From positions 34,163,289 through 34,227,288 of the forward strand of contig OX457042.1 in assembly GCA_949752735.1 (NCBI GenBank): a stretch of 64,000 nucleotides of DNA, given 5' to 3'. This DNA comes from Lumbricus terrestris (taxonomy: Eukaryota; Annelida; Clitellata; Crassiclitellata; Lumbricidae). Position 1 is the stretch's first letter. Every line of letters begins with the position of its first letter. Both the position numbers and the translations under genes were made by a program. This document shows positions 21,967 through 33,600 of the stretch, one piece after another. The notes under the pieces are model-generated. The model was not told the origin of the DNA, did no database searches, and saw only the letters and a list, made by a program, of their open reading frames with translations.

Positions 21967-22849
21967 TACTTGCAAAGTTCCAAGCTGCATGACATGGTCA
22001 AAATCACGTTAAGAACCGTTAAAGAAATAAAATTGTATAGGCTAAATATAGCAATTTATCAATAATTTCTCCCTTCCATCGATAAGCCATGGATTATCAC
22101 AAACTTATACGCAGTTGCGTCGCCACGTGTTGGTATCCTCCACTCTGTGGGGCGCGGTGGTGTAGTGGTGGCGTCGTTGCATTGAAGCCGGAAGGTTCGA
22201 GGTTCCAATCCACCTCGCCGCGTAAGGACCTTGGGCAAGTTCTTCACTCACAATTGCTCAGCGCTTCGGCGTGAAACTCCGATGCAGTGTCCGCTCTGCA
22301 TTCGGGAGCGCCTCTGAGTAGAGAGAGCTTAAAGAGGCGCTATAACAAGTGCACATAGGCCTACAAACTCTGAGAAATATGACTAACACATTTTTTTCTA
22401 ATCCGTAGAGTTTTCGTTCGGATAGTGGCCTGGACTCCGAAGCATTACAATTTGTTAAAAACCACCACAACTTCCAAGGGCTGGCAGCGCCATGCTTAGC
22501 TTATATACCGTACGGACTTACCGGATGGCAACTTGAAATCCGGATCCAATTTCTGGCGAAGTCCGATCAGTATCTCCTGCAGGTCTTGAATCTCCGACTT
22601 GACTTCAGCCATTGCGATCTGGGTTTCAGTATCGCAAGAACGTTCATGATGGCGGTAGCCATGAGAAGGGTAATAGCCATGAGAAAGGTAATAGCCATGA
22701 GAAGGGTAAGGCAATGGCATACGGTATGACCTACGCTCACGATGCATCCCATTTTCTCGTAAGCTTCCTGTGTCTTCTTCGCTTTCGCCTCTCGACTCGA
22801 CAGGTAGGATCGAGAGAACGAAGACGCCGATAAAAATATAATTATACAT
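17435..22849 (-). CDS. Secreted C-type lectin, three coding exons
   Basis: Exons on the minus strand: 22522-22849, 19194-19388 and 17435-17724, joined at GT/AG sites to give 270 residues. Exon 1 (residues 1-109) has an ATG, a hydrophobic signal peptide ending near VESRG, three SHGYY-type repeats from 18-bp DNA repeats, a Cys and a short helical stretch that may form a coiled coil. Exons 2 and 3 form one C-type lectin domain from about residue 114: CPHGFEYV, SCYKV, AHLVAITKNDEN, then FVWKI, WNPSEPN and WND, ending VCEFDPL. EPN and WND are the known Ca2+ and sugar-binding signatures of mannose-type lectins, so carbohydrate binding outside the cell is likely, perhaps in immunity. An unseen upstream noncoding exon is possible. 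It is flanked by P450 genes with no evident functional link. Confidence 0.9.
17798..17995. repeat. Minisatellite, about 31-bp unit, six copies
   Basis: Six near-identical units containing TTCATTGATAGATCTGGAAT, separated by short A runs of varying length. It lies in lectin intron 2, just beyond exon 3. Confidence 0.9.
17996..18924. other. Lectin intron 2, degenerate repeat remains
   Basis: Around 18425-18560 are words such as CTGATGACCTTTTT and TTTAGTC that recur in the hAT-like MITEs at 21042 and 24552, suggesting a decayed relative. No exon recognised. Confidence 0.45.
18925..19075 (+). mobile_element. LINE C-terminal tail remnant
   Basis: A plus frame reads RKTWMDNINEDLREKGTSL followed by SREVWRKFIQASSS and a stop, the pattern of the last residues of many non-LTR retrotransposon polyproteins. 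Only the tail remains. Confidence 0.6.
20098..20727. mobile_element. Foldback element B with GACAAAAGCGCGC arms
   Basis: A 630-bp element in lectin intron 1 flanked by exact 8-bp repeats GGTAGGTT (20090-20097 and 20728-20735). The left end reads GGTACCCCGTCAAAAGCGCG and the right end, reversed, GGGGTCCCGTCAACAGCGCG. Arms of roughly 110-120 bp are arrays of GGACAAAAGCGCGCC, GACATAAGCGCGC and variants, inverted between the two sides. The core has a direct duplication containing GTAGGTAGCGAACCT near 20250 and 20370. No ORF. It has the same design as foldback A. Confidence 0.88.
20860..20912 (-). mobile_element. CR1-type LINE tail scrap
   Basis: Short match to the LINE tail (CACTACTCAAAAGCCAAGCG, then ACCAGCATATTCA) in reverse orientation. 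Too short to say more. Confidence 0.4.
21042..21221. mobile_element. hAT-like MITE, CAGTGGCGGC ends
   Basis: A 180-bp element with CAGTGGCGGC at the left and GCACCGCCACTG at the right, flanked by AAGCTCAG and AAGCTCGG. The inner sequence with CGACTAAAAAAG-type words resembles the MITE at 24552-24828. Confidence 0.85.
21933..21964. repeat. AC dinucleotide repeat
   Basis: About 16 uninterrupted AC units in lectin intron 1. Confidence 0.9.
22147..22357 (+). mobile_element. tRNA-derived SINE, copy 1
   Basis: Head GGGGCGCGGTGGTGTAGTGG looks like an A box and GGTTCGAGGTTCC with following bases a slightly expanded B box, as in tRNA genes. The body ends with GGGAGCGCCTCTGAGTAG and CGCTATAACAAG. It matches 53744-53957, and 26039 and 47428 in reverse. 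It would be transcribed by RNA polymerase III. Confidence 0.85.
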
Positions 22850-23435
22850 TTCCTCTTAACTTCAGCAACTTGAGAAAAAAACTAGCTTTAATCTATGTTT
22901 TAGTTTAGAAGCTGTTTTCTTCAAAGTAGTCTATAACTCAAGCACACCCACAACAAGGTTTGTCCCTTTAGCTTCTCTTCAAAGCAGAAAAGTCTTTGCT
23001 TTTATAGCAGACCATCATAATTGGTAATTGCTACGACACAGAAAGAAGACTAAGAGAAGCCACATGTTTTCCAAGTAAGCGAACGACAAGCCTAGATTTT
23101 ATTGAGGTCATTATCCAAAACCTGGTTCATGGTGGTTGAGAGGAGGATGCTCAACGAAAAATAGCCCAGCGACAAGCGTATGAGTCCGGTGTGATGTCGC
23201 GTGGGTTGGCCTAGTTCAGTCGTTAGTAGCCTACTTCAGACTAACATAGTAAAATGTTTCTGTCGATCAGATCCTGGTGTTGAGTAATTTCGGTTGGCAA
23301 ACAGATTAATTAGACTATCACGATCTAGGACCCGCATAATATGTTAAACGCGTTTCAAAGAATCAGCATCGTATCTATTCCTCTGCCTGATCCAGGATGA
23401 CGGAGAATTGTGAAGCCATCTAAGCGATAGTATCA
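22850..23435. other. Upstream region of the lectin gene
   Basis: Sequence immediately 5' of the lectin start codon on the minus strand. It probably holds its promoter, but no convincing TATA box or other motif could be placed. Confidence 0.4.
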
Positions 23436-23449
23436 CTTATGTCATCTAT

Positions 23450-23895
<446 letters not shown>

Positions 23896-24504
23896 TGGTG
23901 GTCGCATCTGTAATGGAGAATTTTCAACTTCAGTTTCATTCTTTCTCCAACCCACCATTTTGTGCCACTTGGTAAAAGACTGATGTAGCTGTTATAACGG
24001 GCCAATAAAAAGACGCCCCTAAACTGACAAACAGTCCCGGAATCATTATGCTGCACGTGGTAGATAGACTGTAGGCCTATTAGCCTAGAATGCCTTGGTT
24101 CGAAGCAGTGAGCACGAACGGTTGATCATTCTAGTCCCGGCTATTGGGTAACTTAATAGGGACAATGCTACGAAGTTTATCGTCTGTCGTGATGAATGTA
24201 GGCGGCTTTATTTCGTAGACGATTTAAATATTTACTCCCCCGGAGACTTGTATTATTTTCAGAATATAGCTATTAGCCTACTCTACGCAGGGCGAATTTA
24301 TTCTGGAACAGATCCGCCGAGGTAGAATCTGTTCCGAAATGAAGTCTCTGGGGTAAGACTTTTAGGGTGTACTGTCACGCAACACCGGTGTAATGGTTTT
24401 CAAATTACCCTCTCCTAAACATTACCCCCGGTAACTTGAAACCGGTTTCAGTTTACCCCCTTAGATTCACATTACCCCCTCTGAATTCCGAATGAATTCC
24501 GTAT

Positions 24505-24985
24505 ATCCAGCTTCCATTTCTCAAGCATTGCTTTCGTCAATCCAGCTTCTACAGTGGCGGCGCTAGAGGGGGTAGGGGGCTATAGAAGCTATAAGAGGCT
24601 AAGCCACTCCTAAAAAGAAGGTCATCCGGGGTTTTCACATGCAAAACGGAACTATTTCCACGATTTTCGACCGGATGACTAAAAAAGGTCATCGGAAATT
24701 TTGGCGTATGAAATGGAAAATTTCCATAAGATTTCGGCCAGATGACTAAAAAAAGTCATCAGCAATTTTGGCGGACGAAAATTGAAAATTTCCTCCCCCC
24801 CCAAACTGAAATCCTGGCGCCGCCACTGAGCTTCTATTTCACCTACAGGCTACAGAGAACCTTCATCCAGCTCCCATTTCTCAAACGTTGTTTTCGTCAA
24901 TCCAGCTTCTGTTTCACCTACAGAGAACCTTCATCCAGCTTCCATTTCTCAAAGGTTGTTTTCATCAATCCAGCTTCTTATGGCA
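24505..24985. repeat. Minisatellite of about 70 bp, three units, split by a MITE
   Basis: Units containing TCCAGCTTCCATTTCTCAA and TCAATCCAGCTTCT recur at about 24507, 24866 and 24935. The first unit is interrupted by the MITE at 24552-24828. Confidence 0.75.
24552..24828. mobile_element. hAT-like MITE with exact 8-bp duplication
   Basis: A 277-bp element with ends CAGTGGCGGCGC and GCGCCGCCACTG, flanked on both sides by AGCTTCTA (24544-24551 and 24829-24836). It belongs to the same family as 21042-21221. Confidence 0.9.
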
Positions 24986-25382
24986 GGCAGGGAAAATTTT
25001 TCTTCTTGGCCGTCGAAAAATCTGATGACCTTTTTTTAGTCGTACGGGCCTCGTGTGGGGACTTCGACTTCGTGGGTGTGGAGAAGACCTACGGAATTAC
25101 TCACGGGGGCCACGCCAACTTTCCGAGCCAGAATAGCTGGTAAAAAAGAAATTTCTAAATGGGGGCATGGCGGGATTGGCCCCGCGTTCTCATGTAGGCT
25201 CATGTAGGCAAATTAAATGTGATTTACATTTACAGAATGTTTTCTGGCAAGGAGCTCCTACTGCTAGCAAATTGTCCAAATGTGGTTCCAAGAAATCGAA
25301 AATGATAATAATTGGTTGATGAAGATGGTCTGCTTATATTTAGGGTGTAGGCTAAGTCTAGTTGCTGCAGACATATTTGTCG

Positions 25383-25600
25383 AATAAGTCAATAAAATGA
25401 TATGAGAATTCAATTCTGATTCAGTGGATCTTATGATTGATTGATGGATATTGTCCTGGGCACAGCCGCACGATCGCTGCTACTAAAGAGTAGCTATAGA
25501 AGTGAATGCAATGTAACATTAAATTATAATTTAGAAATTTGCACTGAACTAAGGGTCTACATTAAGCCAACAATTCACACTAACCAGAATTCCGTTTGCT
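25383..25600 (+). repeat. Repeat P, copy 2
   Basis: Near-identical to 14358-14583 in the same orientation; see that entry. Confidence 0.8.
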
Positions 25601-26038
25601 ATGCAGCTTCAGTTCGTCCTAAATCTATTGCACGTCAATAACCCAAGGAATTCACATAAATATCATAATCTCTACAAGAAACCATGCGCTGGCTTCCTGT
25701 TGCGCACATGGGGACTTTCCTTTATGATCACCTTAGAGACGCGTGCTTAAATTGTTGGTGACCAAGTTTACCTTAACTGACATAGCCGCTCTTTATCTTA
25801 CCTCAACTTAGCTTACTTGAGCTCTGGCTAATTAAATTTCCACAATTTGTAGCTTGTGGGAATATTTGTAGGCTAAGTGAGACGCATGAGAAATAAGAAC
25901 TAGATCTAATATGCATCACTCAAATCAACTAAACATCAAGAACGAGTGAAAATAGGCGAACAAAATGATTTTAGGCGCAATCGATCTGATTCTGCCTCTA
26001 TTCCATATGTGTTAGTGAATTCATGTGCAAATTTGTTT

Positions 26039-26256
26039 GTATGTGCACTTGTTATAGCGCCCCCTCAAGCTTCTTACTCAGAGAACCTCCCGACTACAGC
26101 GCGAACACTGACTGCATCGGAGTTTCACGCCGAAGCGCTGAACAATTGCGAGTGAAGGACTTGCCCAAGGTCCCTAGGCGGCGACTCGAGGTGGATTCGA
26201 ACCTGCAACTCTTCGGGTGCAAGGCGACGAACATACCCACTACACCACCGTGCAAA
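26039..26256 (-). mobile_element. tRNA-derived SINE, copy 2
   Basis: Reverse-orientation copy of the 22147 family: the tail (GTGCACTTGTTATAGCGCC) comes first, then TTTCACGCCGAAGCGCTGA, then the B-box complement and the head. It has more substitutions than copies 1 and 5. Confidence 0.8.
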
Positions 26257-27130
26257 TGACCTGTGGGCTACATTGCAAGATGATGGCTCAATCAAAAGTC
26301 ATGTATGGACTATTGAGAACGATCAACGATTAGCCTACATGTAGATCAATTTTCTCAAAAACCTTACGCGATACAAATCCGACTGAGGACAACATTGCAT
26401 TCAGCGAGTCAAAGTTCTTTAGGCAATTAGTTAATGTAAGCTTAGGCTAAGTCTTATGGTCACTACAACAGAGTCTATCAAAGTTTGCTTGCTAGATGTA
26501 GTTTATCATTGCATATGCAAGAATTTGATCTGTCGAAATCCAGTGTTCAATTTGGACGTTTCTGGGGGGAAGCTCCCTTCCGAGGAATGAATTTCCTTTC
26601 TTCCCAGGAAAATCACGAGGTTTTGTATTCATGTAAATACGTACTATTTTCCTTCCACCCCTCCCCCCAGAAAAACGTGAGCGAAAGAGAAAAAAATGGA
26701 AATTTTGGCAAAAATCGAAATAAACACTGAAAAGGTCCTCAATTTTATCAATAGCGAAAATGGTAGTTTTCAGATTTCAATTGAAAGACCAAACATATTT
26801 GGGAGATTTTGACTGACAGACTAAAACAGGTCGTCAGATAAAATGATCGGTCACATGGCGTCGTCGGTGGTTCATCGGTCCGTTCTGTCCGCCCAAAGCG
26901 GACTTTTTCCCGCCTGCCCCTTCCCAAGAAACCCGAATTCCCCACCCCTAAGCAGAGGACTACAGTTTTCTTGTCACAAAGAAACAAAAATAAAATAAAA
27001 CAACATACGACAACAAAGCCAATTATGAGGTCAATCATTGCAGCTGCAGGCGATTTGTTCAAAGGAGTCAAGGGATTCGTCCAACATAAAAAAGAGACTT
27101 TAAAAATCAGCAGTGTTTTGAATTCCGCAA

Positions 27131-27583
27131 CTAAAATCTTCTTCTCGGAATCAATCTCACTTTGAAGTCCGATGGATGCATGGTCACCGCCGCTATTTCC
27201 TTAACTTCTATTGAATCCTGGTCATCAGGTGGACGAATATCGAAACGCTGGACGAGACTGGTGAGGAATAGAAACAGTTCCTGCCGTCCAAGTATCTCTC
27301 CGGGACAGGAACGCTTTCCTAAACAGACCAACCGACCACCATAATGATATAATATAATAACGCAACATAATTGATATTATACCATCCGTCCATTCATCCA
27401 TCAATCCACCAATTCAACCGAGCACCCATCCAAAAATTCCTTCAACCATCCACTAGTCCGTCCATCCATCAATCTATCCATCGTTCTAGTCAGATACTCA
27501 TCTATTCATCTTCCAACCAACCATTTATCCATCCATCCATCCAACCATCCAACCATCCATCCATCCATCCATCCATACATGCA

Positions 27584-27619
<36 letters not shown>

Positions 27620-30600
27620 CATACATGCATACACACGTATACATGCATGCATACACACACGTACAGACTCATGATAATCTAATTCATACCGAGTCCAAAT
27701 GGGAGAAGTTTCTCGCTCCCGATTATGTGGTTGTCTTTGTCGAGAAATCTTTCTGGATCAAAGTTCTTCGGATTTTTCCATGTCACCGGATCCATATGTG
27801 AGCCGTAGATGTTTGCAAGAACCTAAAAATAATTACAGTCGTTTAGTTTACACAGTGAATTTTGGAGCAACAGTTAGCAACCAAGACATTAGCTGCATTA
27901 AATGTAATTATTGGACTCTGTTGAAAACTCTAAGGTGCAAAGCATGTGGATCAGCAAAAAGCTTTTTTAGCACCTTCATCTCACTCATGGCAATCAACTG
28001 ATCCCTTTGATCCTTTTCTTATTATTATGACTAAGGCTGCCACGGGCGTGGCCTTGGAAGCGGAGAGTTCCAGGGTCGAAATCACCCTAAGCCGCTGCGT
28101 AGCAAGTCATTCAATCGCAATTTATCGGTCGCTTCGGCGTGAAACACTGTTGCAGTGTCCGCGTTGCGGTCGGGAGCGCCTCCGAGTATAGAGCTTGAAT
28201 GGACGCTATAATATAGCAAATGTGAGAAAACCAAGAAATTAATTTATTAGCAAGGATCTCTTACTAAATAAGAGTTAAATTTATATAGGCCTATAACTAG
28301 ATGTGTAACCCGGCGTTGCCCGGGAAATTTAGGGTTTTAAACACTACTCCACTGTGGTACCCAACGTTGACCGCTAAATTTCGGGTTTTCGCCAACCCTC
28401 TACCCCACCCCGCTTCTGGCTTGTATGCCGTCATTCGGGCTGTAGACTCCTTTACTAAAGCTCGATACTGCTTACCAAAGCAAAGCGTGAGCGATGAAAT
28501 CAGTCTTAAAACGCTTCTGTCTTAAAACGCTAATTAGTTATTAATAACTCGAGTTCTAAAGCGAAATTTAGGGTTTTAAACACTACTCCACTCTGGTATC
28601 CATCGTTGACTGCTAAATTTCGGGTTTTCGCCAACCCTCCACCCCACCTCGCTTCCCCCAAAAGCCAAACTTGATCCACCCCTACGGGGCGCTACGCAAA
28701 TTATTACTGGGCGGGTATGACGTCATGCGCTGTAGACTCTTGACTTACGCGCTAGTTTGATAAATTACTGATGAAATCTGTCTTAAAACGCTAATAACTT
28801 TTGTTTTAAACTGAATTAAAACCTGAAAATAGTTGCGATGACCTTATAATTTGGGTAAGAATCGATTGCAATAATAATTGTTTTAAACCGACGCTGTTTC
28901 ATTTCCGAGCCTATTCTGCAGGGGAGAGTAAAAGCGTACAAATAAATAAACAAACATATGGAAAGTGTTTCGGAATTATAATATAGATTTATATATTTTA
29001 TATAAAATTTTAATACCTATGGTATTTGGTCCCAATGTGTGTGCTTTGAAGCAGGGCAGTAATGACTTGTCCATCCCTAGAAGTATTATTTATATTATGG
29101 ATAAACGGATAATTATTGCTAGTTGGCATCTTAATCTCCAAATTTCTAGAGCGCTACTCGAAAACCAAGAGCAGCGCACCAGCTTATACACGAGCGCATC
29201 ACACAAATTAACACATCCACACAGCATTTTGTTAGATACGTGCTTAGCTTTATAGGATGAGTGTCTGAAGACATGTATAAAAAAAATTATTTTGTATTTA
29301 GTAAAATCACACCTACCATTGACCCTTTTGGAATGAAGTATCCAAGCAATTCGGTATCATTGCATGTAGTATGAGGTGCTATAATGGGAGTTACTGTACG
29401 TCGTCTCAACAATTCCAACATCACAGCCTCTGCATAAGGCAGGTGAGGTTTGTCATCGAGATTAGGCAATCTATTTCCTGGCACCACATCATCAATCTCC
29501 CTCTGAAGACGAGTCTGAATCTTTATATTGTTGGCCAACTCCACCATTCCCCACAGCAACACTGAAGACACGGTTTCCAAACTACCAAGACACAGATCTC
29601 TTAAGAGGTAGGCGAGGTCTTGATGATTGTAATCAGAGCCAACGATTTCCAAGAATCTGCTCACGAATGTAGGTTCGCTTTGATCCGCTTTGCTGGCTTC
29701 AATTCCTTCTTCGACCGTTCTCATCATATTTCTATTGCCTTCAGACGAAGCTTTAATCCTCTCTCGAAAATAGGGCAGAAATCTTAAGATCGGAACCATG
29801 GACAAAGCAAGGTCTAAGTTATTCACGAATTCTCTGGAACAATGTAGCAGTGTTTTTTGGTTTTTCTTAACGGACATAAATTCTTCACAAAGGAGAATGC
29901 TCAACACCACATTGGATGTTGAGTAGGTAGCCATGAATTTTGGATCGAAAGATTGTCCATTGGTCTTCACGATTTCTTCAATCATTAATTCCACTTCGTG
30001 AAGAATCCTAGTCTCAGAGACTCTATTGTCTCCCAATCCAAATTCCTTTAGTATTGATAGACAAATCTTGTGGTATTTCTTGAAATTCTCGTTGTATCTT
30101 GCGAAAATTAAACCTATAGAAATAAATGAATATTGAGATATTTATGTGGGTGTCAATAAGGCCGTAGGCCCTATATATAATTCGCGTAGAACTATATGTA
30201 GGCCTATTCCGAAGGAAGGGTCCTTGGCCTATTCCCAATTACAATATTCATGAAGCGACTAAAATTGAACGCTAAAAATAGTAGAAAGAGCATAGCAAAG
30301 CAAATAATGTCGTCGAATTCGAATCGCTCGCTTCGAAGAAAACAATAATTAATTATTTTTTTATATTTATCAGATTTACGGTTTTGGTAATAAATTTGCG
30401 CACGTTCATCAGAAGAGCAGTGCATAAAGTTGTGTCGTACGCTACATAATTATTATTGTAATTGTTAATCTATATAGCGCCACGTCAAGAGAAACTCCTC
30501 AGAATCGCTCCCGGCTCGACAACAGCAAACTACAAACAAAGACATTGGCTTTCAAACGCTTGCGGTAAAGGGACAAAGAAAGAACAAGACGTTTATAACG

Positions 30601-33600
30601 GAGATGCTATACGTAGATTAACTTATCGCAGGGAGAGATGAACATTCTGACAGATGAATCTTTTACTATTTCCCAACAATAGCAAAGCTCTTTTATGCAG
30701 CATTGAAATTGGAGAGAATAGCCTACTGTACAACAGTAGGACTGTTGACAAAGGATTTAAACGTTAAGTAATGTAATAGTAATGTAATAAGACCCATATT
30801 ATATGTAGGGAAAGGAGATCCTAGGCCCACATAATATAGATATAGCGACGCCCTTGCTGTAGCTGCAACTGGTGTCCACGTGCTCCCTGCGTGTAGAGAG
30901 TGTGTGACCGAGTCAGGATGACTTGCAGAATTAACTCGGCCTGCCCTGGAAAGACAGCGTGTCCCGATTGAGTTGGCAGAGTGCCAGGGCATGGTAGTAG
31001 CAACGACGGGGGCTGAAGCGTCCCCCAGAACCATATAAAAGCCCTTTTGCAAAGAACCCAAGGGCCGATGCCCAGATTCTTGATCCAGGAAGGACCTACG
31101 CTGGTATCGTCAGAGCCCGGAGGTGAAGAGTAATGCCGCCTTCGTCAACCCAGGAATAGACAATCTGCTTTCCGAAGTGTGAGTAACCAACTCAAAGAAG
31201 AGTTTAGCGTCTCCTTCGTCGAGTGCAGGATAGTCCTCTTCCGATCCGTTCTACCGCAGGACAGGAGTCCTTAACCGCGTACTCGGAATGGATAGTCTAC
31301 AGCGAAATCCCCGCCATTGATCGGGAGTATACGTTGTTTTCTGTTCCGTTGCCACGGTCAGCCGTACAAACAGGTCTGGACCGGATCTAAGGTATGAACC
31401 GTAGGGATTATTCGAGTGCTCTGTGAATCCTAAATTCATAGAGAATTGCCTCCCCTCCCTATTTTATCAAGGTAGGCTCAAAGACTATAATAAGACTGTG
31501 CTTTGTCGAAGGTTCGTGTGTGAATGCGCTGACATTGATCTGAATGACTGCATTACTTTGTGTGCCTAAATAGATATTAATTTGTAGTACTAGCTTAGAA
31601 ATTATTTACTCTGCTTTGACAATATACACTTTGAAATGGAAGAGAGTTGTGTTACGGCTACTACCGACGGTGAGGTACTGGTAAGGGAAAAGACAGGTGA
31701 CCATACGGCCGAGTTGCTGGAACGTATGTTGACCCAGATCACTAGGATTGCCACCACCCAATCTGACCTGGCTTCCCAGCTAGGTGATGTGACTTCCCAG
31801 CTAGACGATGTGACCTCCCAGTTAGATGAGGTGTCCAGTGGTCAATCTGGTTTGTCCCAGAGCCAGCAGGAAGTAGTCGAAAGAATGAGAGAGATGGAAG
31901 AATTCGTACACGTTCGAGTGGGCCCAACCCAAACGAACCCTGACTTCTACTCCCAGGAGGAAGAAGTTGTGAATCCCACGATCACCGCTCTTCCACTCAG
32001 GCACTTCTCGTCAAGACCTATATTCCACCAGCCCCCGTCCCGATCTTGCGAGTTCGAATCTCTCTCGGATGAACCGAGACAGGAGGCCAGTGCAGCTTCC
32101 TTCCAGCCTCGCAGAAGCGAGAGAATCCGAGAGCGACAGTCGTATCTGTATCATCTAGGAACGAGAGGCCCACTAGCTGCTGCAGATGCTTCATTCAAAC
32201 CCTCTCTGGTAGCGCGGAGAGGGGAGGCATTCATTCCCCTTGACGAGGGCGGATCTAGGGATCGTCTTCGTAAGGGGTTGCACCGGCGAAATCCCTACAC
32301 TACTTCATGATATTGCTTAGATATTTTCAATCTTCAATTATTTCCTTAGCCTAATGCAGAAATCATTCCTTAGGATAGAGAAATTATTTCTAGACTGTCT
32401 ATCCTATTCCTATCCGATAAGATGGACGCGGATAAATTGTACCGACTGCACTCATGACAAATATCCTAATAGCTTACGCTCCTGTTTCCCTTCTAAATGC
32501 AATACAATTGAGCAAACCTCTTAGATCGGGATTGCTGGCATTCCTTTCAGACCAAAATTCAAATCTGTCAGCAAAAGTGTCCGATTGTTTAAGAAATGCT
32601 TCTTTTACCGCCTTCTTGCTATTAAGTATGATTGTCAGTCTAAGAAAATCAAAGAAATGTGTACCAGGTAAATCATGAAATTCATTAAATTGCGCAGGTT
32701 CATAGGAAAATAATCAATTAAAACGAAAATTCATGAGCAAGGAATTCTATGTTTTCCTCACTGTTACCACATTCTCTTATATAGGCTTCTAATTCAGCCA
32801 GAATTATTTCATCAATCCATCATACATTATTTTATGCTATAGATATTTCATCAACAACTCTTCGATTTATGCAACGATTAATTGACAACACCGACCGTCT
32901 ATTCAACGTTCTCTTAAAATGGCGAATAATAAATTATTTAGAACGCTTATTCTGACCAGTATTTAGTCGGTATTTAATATTTTCTCTACTGTCCTCGACT
33001 ATGCTTGGAGAAAGACATCATGCAGGGCACAATGCCGGGAAGTAGTAGGCTATTCAGCGTTCTCTTACAAGGGCGAATAATAAATTATTTAGAATTATTA
33101 TTTAGAACGCTTATCCTGACCAGTATTTAGTCGGTATTTAATATTTTCTCTACTGTCCTCGACTATGCTTGGAGAAAGACATCATGCAGGGCACAATGCC
33201 GGGAAGTAGTAGGCCTAGTAGTATCAGTGGCGTAGCTACCATGTGTGCAATATGTGCAAAGCACACGGGCCCACGACTTTTAGGGGCCCACAGAGAGTGT
33301 TGAATTATTAGCCTATAAATTAGTCATTTACATTATTTTGTGACAGATGTAGTTTTTGACAACATATAGGGCCTACTTGCATTAGATTAGGCTACGTCGC
33401 TACTTTACTGACGCCTGTCAACCGCCGTGCAGGCAGGCAGGCAAGCAGACAGGCAGACAGGCAGGCAGGTCTATTATACTGAATTCCTTCTAACCTGTTT
33501 TTCGTCTCGAGTCATGACAGTCAAAATTTGATTGCGCAATTACTCTAATGTGTGTGAACGACAATAATAATAATAAACTTTGATTTCGCAATAATTATTA

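Noticed and set aside
22147..22225. Possible tRNA gene
   Set aside because: A and B boxes are present, but the expanded B box, lack of a cloverleaf and shared 140-bp body in other copies identify it as a SINE.
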